DNA of 64,000 nucleotides from Lineus longissimus. Taxonomy: Eukaryota; Nemertea; Pilidiophora; Heteronemertea; Lineidae. Position 1 is the first letter of the stretch. Each line of letters opens with the position of its first letter. Below, in pieces: positions 51,207-62,459 of the stretch. The notes beneath the pieces are model-generated. The model saw nothing but the letters and a program-made list of their open reading frames with translations, did no database searches and had not been told where the DNA came from. The stretch spans positions 16,961,998 through 17,025,997 of the forward strand of contig NC_088314.1 in the NCBI RefSeq assembly GCF_910592395.1. Direction: 5' to 3'. Both the position numbers and the translations under genes were made by a program.

Positions 51207-54200
51207 ATGGTTGAAGTTAGCAAAACAGAGGTTGTTGGGACTCTATCAGGTCAGTTAAATTTTGTGTCTTTCGGGTCGCGGCTTCATGAGACATGACTTT
51301 CTTCCGCTTCCTGCTGCTGTGGTGAAAAGTCGACTCAAGTTTTGTGCTGGAGCCTTGTTTGTCATGTTCGTGTATTCGGAACGAGTTTACAATCCCCGAT
51401 CACACCCCAAAAAAGGTCATCGGTTGACTAACCAAGCACCACTGTTCAATGGATTTATAGTTGAATGCGATCAAACTACGTCATTTCCGATCGGGGATTC
51501 TAAAGTTTAGCTTCTCATGTCCATGGCCAGGGTGGATCTGGCCGCAAAACTTCCTTTTGGAATATCGTGCAGTCGGGCAGCCTATACGATGATGACCTCA
51601 TCAGTCATGGTGGCGCTGTCGTTACCTTGTCTTTGTGTCACACTCACAGAAAATATTGACGATTTCGACGCGATTTTTTGTGAGAGTGACAAGTCATGCC
51701 TTTCATCTGGAAGAAAGGGTCACAGTTACCATGGTAACTTATGGCGTTGACAGTTTCGAAGAAGTTCGTCTTGGCGCTGACCAGTCATGCGTTTCACCTT
51801 GAACGTGTCCCTAGGCATTGTCCGAAGTCTGCTGAGGCGTTCCGACGTGTTCTGAGTGTGCGCAGTTGATTTATTTTGGCGTTGATTCGTCTTCTTCGAA
51901 AAGGCTCAGGTCAGAAGTTGGCTCTCTAACTTGTTCCGATAGCAAATAATCACCCGGGCGACAGTGTCACATAATATATCAGGGCTCGAATTTAACAACT
52001 GCCATGGCAGTTGTTGCCCTCCGAAATGGCCTTTGTGCCCTCTCATATCTTCTCTCACATTTCTCAGTACCCTAGGCCAAAATGGCTCTACTGTAAATGG
52101 ACGCCTTGATAAAATATTTTTAATTCAAGGCCAGATATCTTGCTAGTGCATTAAATAGCATCCATTCTATCCAAGATGCATTTTTTCAGGTCTTTCAACG
52201 ATCCAAGTGGAACCAGTTGGACGTTGGTTTGAAGCGTACTGCTTGAGGCGTTTACGAAAGCAGACATTGTCTGCCAATTCGGTTCATTCTTCCAGCTCCG
52301 AGGATACGGAATCTGACGTCAGTGAAGATGAGGAGGATGTTGCATTCCTTCAGTCGCTGGATCCAACAGATTGGAAAGTATGCACTTTACAGTGGAAAAT
52401 CTATCGATTTGAAGAATAATGCAGAAATTGTAGCGCATAGTACTGATCACGAAGCCTGGGAGCCTGGCATCAGACGTTTGGAAGTAAAAGAGTGTTTCCT
52501 CAGCCAATTTTCACTGGCCCTTCATAAGCAGTGTCACTAGGAACCAAACTTGATATTTTACTGTGCAAATATTTATACAGTAGAATCTCTATATTTTAAA
52601 GGACACCCTTGAAACTAACAATGGCTGTCCTTAATGGAGAGGTGTCCTGATTACAGGGGTCAAATGCAATGGTAACGACCAGTTTGGGACCAAATGCAGT
52701 GTACCGGTAGTCTTCAGTAGAGGGGTGTCTGCTAAGGGAGGTTCCACTGTACAAACCGATGAAAGAATACATTTCCAATGTTTTTTTACAGCACCAAGAT
52801 CATTATCAAGTGCTCGGATTGAAGAATCTCCGTTACAAAGCCACAGACGACCAGATCAAAAGAGCTTGTGAGTTAGTCCCTCAAATGTTTCTATATGTGT
52901 TAGGTTTCTGAAATTGAAACCATGTTTGTCCTAGGTAAAAATGTTGATTTCATTCTGGGCATTTGTGGTAAAGGTCAGGACCAACAGAAATATTATGGGC
53001 ATTATTACCAAGCTGTCAACTGCCTACATGTAATATTTTCCACTCTACATTATAGTTCTCATCATCAAATTGTACATACAATACAATTAAACAAAAAGTG
53101 ACTGAATCTTGCGCTGTTTCAATTTTGTTCCCGACTGGACCCAAGTAAGTCGTCCATGCAGCAATCATCTTTGTGGCAATTGAGGCATCGGCAATATGCT
53201 GCGTAGGCCTACATCTATATCGGTGTAAAAAAGGTAAGCCTATGTCTATATTCGCGGTAGAAAATAGTGTTTTAGTTCACAGATTTCTCTGCAATTTCTC
53301 TATGAAAATGTTTATGTGTACGGTATGTCTCGATTCTCTTTCCAGATAAAAAGAAAGTCTTGAAACATCATCCTGACAAGAGGCGTGCTCATGGCCTGCA
53401 GGTGAAGGATGGAGATGACGACTACTTCTCGTGTATCACTAAAGGTGAGATCTGTTTGGTATGCGCCGTTCACCCGTCCAATTCATGAACGCGTTCAACT
53501 TTGCTTAACTTCAGCTCTGGGGCAAATGAGTCAACCACTAGACCATCCATGGTCGGCCGGTGAAGCTATGCCATAACTGGCTTTGCAGTACATGTATATC
53601 TTTTTCCCATGCGGACAAAGATGACTCGTTCTCGAGTCATTTAGCAACACTAGCATCTCTGTACTGACTACAATCCGGAGTTCACGTCACGTCGGAAGGT
53701 CTGCTTGTTGTTTTGCTCACCTAAGTCATGATCGTGCTTTTTCCATCTACACCTTTCAGCCATTGATATCCTTGGCAACAAGGTGAAACGGAGATCATAT
53801 GATAGCGTCGACCCAGAGTTTGACAATGCGGTGCCCAGTGGCTCTGGTGTCGCCAAGGATAACTTCCTCACAACTTTCAAGCCAGCTTTTGAAAGAAATG
53901 CAAGGTAATTTTCACATATTTGATGTTGTCTGAATTTATGGCCAATGTTTTGTCTGGGTTGTACTTCTTCTTCAGCGTTTGCTCTGCACTTGGAGGTGAT
54001 TTTCTCCAGGGAGTAGTCCTCCTCCAAGGTGGGATGAGCGTTTATGCGTGCCACTACGTTTATGCGCCAATTGGGTTTAATGGCCTAGTGAATCTGACTT
54101 CGGCAAGTGGATTGTACTGACTGCACTGACAAAATACTTCTATTTTATTTAGAAACCAATGTTATATGTCAACATCAGAACGACATAATTCTCGCTTGTC

Positions 54201-57200
54201 AAGGGGAAACTGCATGGTTGAGTGTGTTGCTCAAATATGTAATCAGTTTCATAAGTAAACCGGGAGTTGAACCCATGACGTTCAAATGATATGAGCTTCG
54301 CGCACTTGTCATTACTCAACCGATCTCCATATACCTTTATTTCTATTTTGTGACGATGCTTTATTTTTTGTTCTAGAACGACAATATTTTTGTAACTATT
54401 CTGACTATTCTTTTGCATAATTTCAGATGGTCCACGAAAAGGAATGTGCCCGGTTTAGGAAACATGAACAGTACATTTGATGAAGTTAATCATTTCTATT
54501 CATATTGGTGAGTTGAGAATTGTTTCTTTATTCTCTGATCTGATGATAAAGAATATGCACCAAATACACGTACCTAGTAGTTTAACCACTCCCAACAGAG
54601 CCGGGTATACACTGGTTTTATTTTCATTTTTATTTTGCCCTCATCATCCACCTTTTCATGACAAAACATCTATTAAACTAACAATTGAATTGATGTGGCC
54701 TAGGTGGAGATGGTTCAAGAATATTTCGGTTCTTTTCAGGTACGACTTTGATTCCTGGCGAGAGTATTCCTACCTCGACGAAGAGGAAAAAGAAAAAGGA
54801 GAAAAGTAGGTATTGTACCAGTTTTTGGTTGAAATGCATTACGCTGATTCCACGTTATTCACGACCCTATTTTACGGTCGTCTAATGACCACTTCGATTC
54901 AACTAAATGGACCAACTCTTCTCTTCAGCCGAGAAGAAAGAAAATGGATAGAAAGACAAAACAAAACTGCGAGAGGGAAATTAAAAAAGGAAGAAGTTCA
55001 GCGGTTACGAACTTTAGTAGGCAAGTTGAAATCTACATTTCTTTAATCCTCAGCCATAATACTGACAAAATCCTTGTTGTGTGAATGAAATGCAGTGGGA
55101 CAGAACATGAAGATTCAGTTGAGGGTGGGTTTGAAAAAATTGGTTTTGAACCTGTAGAGGAGCCTCATAGCCGAGTGGTTAACACTGCTGGCTACCACGC
55201 AAAAGGGCCCGGGGAGAACCCGGGATTGTATTTCTGGATGAACTGGTGTGACTTTCATTTTGCTCTTCACAACATTGCAATGTATGAAATACTCGAGGCT
55301 CTGTCGGATGAGACTAAAAGTTGTGGTCCCCTGTACCTGAGTGTCTATGCCAGGGCAAGTGAAAGATCCAGCACAGGTTGACAGTAGCCTATAGTGGACT
55401 CCATACGTCCAGCAAAAATCCAATGGGGTTATGATGCCGGTAATGATATGATATGATAAATGACAGCGATATGCAACGCTTCTCAAATTTATAACGAACC
55501 AAGCCGATGAATCTTTGTGGATCCACACTTGCCTAGTTGACTTGATGAAGCTCTCAAGTTAAACATTGTTTGAGTATTTTGCTGCTCTTTCAGACAATGC
55601 TTATAACTGTGATCCAAGAATACAAAAGTTTAAAGATGACGAGAAGGAGAAGAAGTTAGCTCATAAACGTGCTCGCCAGGAAGCGGCGAGGGCAAAAGTG
55701 GAGGAGGAGGAGAGGGTAGGTCTTAAAGGGATTTATCTGGTTAAGTGGATAGTGCCCCTGCTTGCCACCATGTGACGCCACTATCACTTATAAAACGTGG
55801 TCTCTGATAATGATTTCGTCAGTGTTCCGAGGTAGTTTTGTGACATGGCTTGTGAATTTCAGGCAGGCCTATTGTCACAATCCATTCTAGTGCATTGTCT
55901 ATTGCAGTTCAATGATTTTTCAATTCTCCTGTTTGGAGGAGTCGCAGTCCTGCTGGAAGCCGTTTTGTGTGAAAACCAAGATATCTCGTGCCCAAATTGT
56001 TTCTTTAGGGTCTTATGCTTTCCTCTGGGCCATCCCTAAACTTTCAGTCTGGTTTGATTCCTGGTTTGGCCACCAGGTGGCTAAAATCGAAAACTAGGGC
56101 TTGTTCATTGGTATGGTAAATTTTCTTATCATATGTAAAAAACTGTCTGTGAGGGTAGTGTGAGCACAATGGCCCTGGCCATTTCATTTTAAAGTTTAAA
56201 ATGACATTTGTTTCTTCTTCAGAAAAAAAGAGAAGTTGAAGAAGAGGAAAGAAAGAAGAAGGAAAAAGAGGAAGAGGAACTTAAGGCTCAGGTTAATGTC
56301 TGTTTGTAAAGTACATGTATTGGCATAAAATAAAGTTTTCCAATGATCTTTTGAAAATTTGGTTGAATATAGATCTAACCTTCAAAGAGTGTCTAAGCTT
56401 ACAACACTGTGGTGTGATTTTATCAATCTGAGCATCTTAGAGCTTTCTCGTGATAGGACAAGAGCACAAAATCCCTCTGAATTTATTTTGAAATTATCCT
56501 TTTGAAAATCAGTCCTCTTTCTCACATAGTGGGAATGCGTCCAGGATGGGGAGGTAGCACAGCGATTCAGTTATAGTTTTTCGATAAGGTTTTTACAATA
56601 AATAGTTATTTTGCATTATCACAGCCAAAATAGACTTGAGGAACAAATGGCAAGAAAAGAACTCTTTAGACAAACATTTTTTCTCATTTTAGCGAGAAAA
56701 GGAGAAAAAAGAAAAAGACGCCCAGAAGAAAGCAATCAAAAAAGAGCGGAAGACATTTCGTTCTAAAATGAAAGTGAGCTATTTTTCCTCGCTTTTTGAT
56801 AAATCCCAGTGAATCCCACATCCAGTCATGCACTTTTGTGCAAACATCGAGCAACGACACCAACAGCTGATGACGTCATGTTGTCTGTTGGTACTGATAT
56901 CAAGTGACATCACATGATGTCACGCAGAACGTTTTGTCGCAATCGGCTAAAACAGCCAGCGAGGATCTTCCCAGATGTGATCGGTTTTGCTATTGGCATT
57001 TCACCTTTTGGTTGAAACTCGTCACTGAGTATCAAAAGGGGAGCCTCATAACCAAGTGGTTAACACTGCTGGCTACCACGCAAAAGGGCCCGGGATCGAT
57101 CCCAGGGAGGATTGTATTTCTGGATGAACCGGCGTGGCTTTCAAGGAACTGAAATTCCTGGCTCTTCACAGTCCTTCAATGAAACTTAAAGCCGAGATTC

Positions 57201-59827
57201 CTTGTATCTGGTGTCTATGGTAGAGCAAGATTAAAAGACCCCACCAAGTGAGAAACATGAGTAGCTTATGTGGACTCAACCTCTCTAACAAGTTTTAACC
57301 AAAACCTTCTTTTTAAGGAATTCGACTACTTTTGTGCTGATGATACTGAAAGAGTGGCCAACATGCAGGACGTCGAGAAACTGGCTGAACTGTTGTCCGT
57401 CGTAAGCCTAAGAGAAATGAATGAGGGTCTTACTAGTGGAGACGAAGATAAAGCAAAGGAGGCATTCTCCTCTAAGGTTTGTCTAAATAAGAGATTTTTA
57501 TCCCTGCGACCTGTAATGATTGTCACATGCATCCAAAATCTCTAGGGTCAGTTAGAGCATGCCTGGGTAGATGGCGCCTCGGTACCGGACTTTGGCGGTT
57601 GTATATGGGCGCTATACATTGTGAAAGTCACACCCAATTTCGCCACCACGTGACCACCCTGGGATCCCGGGATTTTCAAGTTTTGGGATTCAAGAGGTGA
57701 AGTCCTCCTACTTTCAGCTCAAAGAGTTAAACGACCAAATCGAGAAAGAGAAACAACAGCAGCTGGAGATGTCCAAGAAGTCGGCGTCTGGTGGTGGATC
57801 AGGGGGCGGAGGGAAACAATGGAGTGAGGACGAGATGCAGACGCTTATCAAGGCTGTCAATGTATTCCCTGCCGGAACAAACCAGAGGTGTGTAATCCGT
57901 CGTATTCTATATTAGTCTCGGGCATGTTCTGGAATCCTATTTACATGTATAGTACAGTAGAACCTCTCTAATAAGGACATCCTCGGGACTGACAAGTGCT
58001 GTCTTTTTTTAATAGAGAGGTGTCCTGATTAGAGAGGTCAAAATGAATGTTAATGACCTATTTGGGACCAAAACTGGTGTCCTTAATAGAGAGGGTGTCC
58101 TTAGTAGAGAGGTGTCCGCTAAGGGAGGTTCCACTGTATGTAAGTTTTCCCCTGAAGTGTATATATGTGTGTTGTAGATATCATGTAACTCTGTACGCGG
58201 CCTAATTGTAAGGTTTGCACACCCAGTTCACCAGTTGGGTGTAGTTCAGCACTGACCGATCGGACAGAAGGACGTGTGTGACGTTAAAGTGCTGTGTACA
58301 TATATTCGTAAGTTCGTGTTGTTCCCATTCTCTCTTCCTCACGATGAATCTGGTCAGTTACTGCCTGGGGGTAACAGGTAGGTAGTGTTTCAGCTGAAAA
58401 TCGGAAAGGGAGGGAAGAAAAGGGCGTAGTCAAAAATGGCAGGGTGCTGCGTCCTACTTTAAATGAAAATGCATCAGTTGCTTATATAAAACCTCAAATA
58501 AGGCTGGGCAGTGAGAGAAAATTTAGAAAAGGAAGGGTATCGCGCCCAGCCCAGCCCAGCCCAGCCCAACCCAAATGACACACCACCCGAGGTTCAGCGG
58601 GACGTTTTCATTTTGCTTGTACAAGGTGCCCTAAATTGTTCACCTCTTGTTTTCCCTTCACTGTAGATGGGAAGTTGTGGCCAACTTCATTAACCAGCAT
58701 TGCGGGTCGAACTTTGGACCAAAAGATACATTATCGAAGGCCAAGGCACTTCAAAAGATGGGTAAGTAGGGTGGATAGAGAAGTTAAACGCCTTTAACGA
58801 ATCAGTATTTTGCGCTGAGCGTCTTTGCAGTATTGTCTCAGTGTATATCATTCGTTATGTGCGTACGTAATTTACAGAATTCCCTCAAGGCCTGTGAAGC
58901 TCCATTGTACATACTTACTCTTTGTCTTTCAGATCCCACAATGAAGCAGGCGGCCAACCAGAAGGCATTTGAGCATTTCAATAAGGAGTCAAAACGTCCT
59001 GACAAAGCCGAAGGGCTTCCGAAAGAGGAAGCTGATATTAGTGCAAGATACGACAGTAAGTCTATTAAATATTAGTATTCTAATTTAATTTAAAAAGGCT
59101 TTAATGCGCAAACAATTCGGTTTAAAACTCCAGTTTGACCACATCATCAGACAGCCGATGAGCAGATACTTCTTTAGCAAGCTCTGAAGATCCATTCTAA
59201 CTACCACTACATCTGTCTTTCTTCAAAGGTGTCGCCGTACAGCAGATAGCGGAGACTGGTGGCAATCCGGCCCCTTGGACCGCTGATGAGCAGAAACTTC
59301 TCGAGCAAGCCCTGAAGACCTACCCGGCGAGTACCAAGGACAGATGGGATGTTATTTCTGTTGCAATCCCTGGCAGATCAAAGAAGGATTGTATGAAAAG
59401 ATACAAGGTTGGTGCCAAGATATTCAGTTTTGACAACACTTCATGTGCAGTAGGACCTCTCTATTAAGGACACCCTTGGGACTGTCAAGTGCTGTTCTTA
59501 ATAGAGAGGTGTCCCGATTAGAGAGGTCAAATTGAACAGAAACAACCAATTTGGGTTGTGTCATTGTGACATTTATCCAGTCATACACAAAGAAGAAGAA
59601 ATTTATCAAACAGTTTCAAAATAAATAGGAGACAAGTAGTATAAAATTATTAAAGGAATAATCCACCTCTTCCTTGAAGTATTTTCGTTTTTATGTACAT
59701 TGTATATCTATTCAAGTTGCCATCTCTGAGCTCATGTTGTGACGTATACTACTTTCAGGAGCTTGTGGAATTAGTTCGGGCAAAGAAACTCGCACAGGCC
59801 GCTGCAGCCGCTAAGACCAAGAAATAG
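51207..59827 (+). CDS. DNAJC2: DnaJ homolog subfamily C member 2 (zuotin/MPP11), 17 coding exons, 618 aa
   Basis: J-protein of the ribosome-associated complex; it stimulates HSP70 at the polypeptide exit. The metazoan protein also binds ubiquitinated H2A in chromatin. Exons: 51207-51249, 52190-52377, 52792-52867, 53346-53444, 53760-53904, 54427-54507, 54740-54805, 54929-55020, 55594-55715, 56223-56291, 56693-56773, 57318-57476, 57718-57887, 58667-58761, 58933-59055, 59229-59407, 59759-59827. The total is 1857 nt (human 621 aa). Visible: [12 protein letters not shown] at about 22; J domain about 80-150 with HPD at about 111-113; zuotin homology region ([41 protein letters not shown]); Lys/Glu-rich charged helix (about 275-355); SANT/Myb repeats at about 446-500 ([20 protein letters not shown]) and 548-600 ([18 protein letters not shown]); Ala/Lys C-terminus. 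Intron 8 begins with GC instead of GT. Introns carry MITEs, SINEs and an element fragment. Confidence 0.96.
52578..52749. mobile_element. TA-flanked MITE, copy 4 (172 bp)
   Basis: TA|CAGTAGAATCTCTATATT to GGGAGGTTCCACTG|TA in DNAJC2 intron 2, ending 42 bp upstream of exon 3. Confidence 0.8.
54255..54335 (-). mobile_element. Possible tRNA-derived SINE head
   Basis: On the minus strand, ATCGGTTGAGTAATGAC (A-box-like) and GGGTTCAACTCCCGG (B-box-like) stand about 50 bp apart, with tRNA-like order. Intron 5 of DNAJC2. No adjacent copy confirms it. Confidence 0.4.
55158..55457 (+). mobile_element. tRNA-derived SINE, copy 1 (about 300 bp)
   Basis: The head GAGCCTCATAGCCGAGTGG carries an RNA polymerase III A-box (TAGCCGAGTGG). 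GGAGAACCCGGGATT near 55212 stands at the B-box position. The body contains TTTCTGGATGAACTGG and TATAGTGGACTCCATACG, and the tail is ATGATATGATATGATA. It sits in DNAJC2 intron 8, which also has the GC donor. Confidence 0.82.
55990..56195 (-). mobile_element. Dispersed 300-bp-unit element, minus-strand fragment
   Basis: On the minus strand the 5' end AAATGGCCAGGGCCATTGTG and CTCACAC lies at about 56190, and GCCACCTGGTGGCCAAACC near 56070. DNAJC2 intron 9, just upstream of exon 10. Confidence 0.6.
57040..57285 (+). mobile_element. tRNA-derived SINE, copy 2
   Basis: GAGCCTCATAACCAAGTGG, GGGATCGATCCCAGG (a better B-box than copy 1) and TTTCTGGATGAACCGG match copy 1. The 3' part is diverged. DNAJC2 intron 11, ending about 30 bp before exon 12. 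Confidence 0.82.
57550..57702. mobile_element. TTAA-type MITE, truncated inverted copy
   Basis: AGAGCATGCCTGGGTAGATG...GGGATTCAAGAGG is the reverse complement of 49268-49430. Only one terminal repeat is kept. It ends 15 bp upstream of DNAJC2 exon 13 and so forms much of the branch-point region. Confidence 0.75.
57955..58136. mobile_element. TA-flanked MITE, copy 5 (182 bp)
   Basis: TA|CAGTAGAACCTCTCTAAT to GGGAGGTTCCACTG|TA in DNAJC2 intron 13. Confidence 0.82.
59448..59555. mobile_element. TA-type MITE, truncated copy 6
   Basis: CAGTAGGACCTCTCTATT at 59448 with interior words to about 59555; the other end is lost and the left TA is not kept. It lies in the last DNAJC2 intron, 40 bp after exon 16. 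Confidence 0.72.
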
Positions 59828-61119
59828 CAATGGATGGATCAGATCATCATACATTTACTTTCGAATCAGTTGGGACCTTTTGTTAAAGTGGACTGAGAGA
59901 TTCATAAAAGCATTTAGACAATGCACCTGTGAAAAAGAGGTTTGAGTCTATAATGCATCCAGATCTACCTGCGGTACTGCATTATTTCATCTCAATTTCT
60001 AACTTCTACCCTTGGCTAAAATACCGCCATACTTTGCTTCATGATTCCATTTTTTTGGGGACCTCTGTACGTTTGAACAAGTAAAATACACTGCCCATGT
60101 TATATTCATATGTGTAAGGCATATAAACACCGCAGAAGTTATGCTGTCAGTGAGGTTTATTATCAAGTTGAAACTGATCCATTCTGAACCTCAGGGCAAC
60201 ACTTGACTTAGCACTAATGACCGTTATGCGAGGGGAGGAGCATACAATTGACTCTGGATGAAACTGATCAGAGTACAATCTAATGGTCATGAATGAAATA
60301 AGTAGTATATTTGCCACATTTCCTGAAGATATCATGACATTTGTGTGTAAGATGAGAGAGCTGTTGTATTAAATGTGTGAGTATCCACCAGCTGGCGGCC
60401 ATCTTTGATTAAAGTAGGGAGGGAATGGGAGTTACTGGATGTGTTGTACATTCATATTGAGTAATGTATCAATGTATACACTGCATCATACGCTGACCCC
60501 CACATCTATAGCAGTGTAACATATCTCATTGAACTTTGTCCTTGTTTCGGCTGATGTGTTTTCAAACTGGACAAAAGCTGTATAGGATGTTCATTAAAAG
60601 GTGATATATTATATCCCTCTGTTAACTGCTGTTCTTGTGAAAAATATTTTGTGGATTAATCAGTAATGCGTCTGCAAAGATCGAGATGAATACCTCAGAC
60701 GATTGGGGGTGGGGGGGGGGGGGGGGCTATTGAGCCCTTTATTTCACTTGCCTTTGGCTTAACAAGTCAATACAGTTTGTCCAGCCACGCCATATTCTGC
60801 ATTTCAAATTGAAAATCTGTTCTCAAAAGTAACATCCCTTGTGTTGCAGGTGTATGGTGTGGTGGCTTTTACTTTGCGCAGTTAGTACTGACAACTTGAA
60901 CGACCTTTTGTTTTCCATGCTGCCCATTTGAAAATGAATTCTTAATAAAATTTGATGGATGTTTACCACTATTGAACAATTAATCAACACCCTCTGCTAC
61001 ATGCATGACTTCCAAGCATGGTACTGTTTCGATACAGATAGATATGTGCATTGGGTCTCTTATCTACATACATGTGTACAAAGAAATCTTTTAAATGAAT
61101 AAAAACTAATCTCCATGTA
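59828..61119 (+). other. Presumed DNAJC2 3' UTR and flank
   Basis: No further coding frame. It contains the G-tract and the two poly(A) signals described separately. Confidence 0.5.
60944..60949 (+). terminator. Candidate poly(A) signal of DNAJC2
   Basis: AATAAA 1.1 kb after the stop; a second at 61098-61103. Which is used cannot be told from sequence. A G-rich run at 60704-60726 (mostly G) lies in the presumed 3' UTR. Confidence 0.4.
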
Positions 61120-61267
61120 CAGTAGAACCTCCCTTAGCGGACACCTCTCTATTAAGGACAGCCTCTCTATTGTTTCAATTCAATTTGTCCTCTCTAATCA
61201 GGACACCTCTCTATTAAGGACAGCACTAGTCAGTTCCGAGGGTGTCCTTAATAGAGGGGTTCTACTG
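61120..61267. mobile_element. TA-type MITE, copy 7 (148 bp, internally shortened)
   Basis: TA|CAGTAGAACCTCCCTTAG to GAGGGGTTCTACTG, with the right TA changed to CA. The following 40 bp are the inverted counterpart of the sequence preceding copy 6. Confidence 0.78.
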
Positions 61268-62459
61268 CACATGAAGTGCTGTCAAAACTGAATATCTTGG
61301 CACCACCGGTTCTACTGTATGTGTACAAATAAAAGACTGGTATATGAAGCTGTAAACATTTTCAGGTGAATTAAACAATGATTTTGAGTGAAAATATGTT
61401 GTCTTTTATCGTCAGTCATGAATTTAGGGGGTACCTATGCTTGTACCAGAATTTCAGAGTGACCCCCTTTGGTAGGGAACACAGAAAATGATAGACCCCT
61501 TAAGTAGTCCTCGTTGATGGAGAAAAACCGGGAGAAAGCACGTGTCTGCGGCGTGGTCGTTTACCGAACAAAAAGGATACCCTTAAATACGGGGTGTGGA
61601 CCCTAAAATACGGGGCGCACATTAATGGGACTCTCAGCATACCCTTTTTACAGAAATTGAACGGAACTGATCGGCAAAATTGACCCTTTCTTCATGGTTT
61701 GAACGGGGTTTTCTCCGTACCTCAAACCTGAAAAAGTGACCCTTTTCCGTACATTTCCCGTACGCGCATGCGGTCACAAAAAATTTTGAGTGAGGGGGCC
61801 GGGTGCTGGTTACTATCAACGTGGAGGCCAGAACCCTGTATTAGACACGGTGTACCTTACGTGTACATTTCTGTTTATAGGTTTTGGTGAAAAAAGTACC
61901 GCTGGAGCCAGTCAATCTTCACCAAATTTTATATGTGTTTAGAAGAACCCTTTACCAATATCATAATAAAATATTACAACATTCCAATACCAAATGCCTG
62001 AGAAAAATGACCTCAGCACAGCATATCTGTCAAATCGTCACGAATTGATATTGGCCGTATCAAAGTACGAGTTCTAAACTGAGCAGTGAGCTCACATTTT
62101 CTGAAATATGTTGTCAAAAAGCATGATGAAGATTTAGAATTTCCCACAGATAGAGAATAAATTCCTTTTAGATCCACCACAGCCATGTATTTACCACATC
62201 TTGACATGTTAATAAGCTCTATTGACTGTGCCCCACTTCTGTGGAAACATTTGTAGCCATTTTATTTCATAGTTTTGTGGGAACTTGACGGGAAGCGGGT
62301 AGATCACCCGCATTACACTAAATGTAAAGGCCATTTGTTTGGAGGGTTTGTTAAGGGACCAAACTGCTTGATGCCATTTCTTCATCTGCATCTGATATTG
62401 GCTGTCACCGTTTTGTGCCAATCAAAAAATTGATCCCACAGCTTTATCTTCAATTCTGC
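61268..62459. other. Intergenic stretch
   Basis: No supportable gene. 61268-61307 repeats, inverted, the start of the last DNAJC2 intron. Minus-strand frames of 60-70 codons are unsupported. Confidence 0.45.

Noticed and set aside
61440-61850. Possible minus-strand exon with Arg/Phe-rich frame
   Set aside because: Repeated words such as AAATACGGGG and lack of splice signals point to a non-coding repeat.
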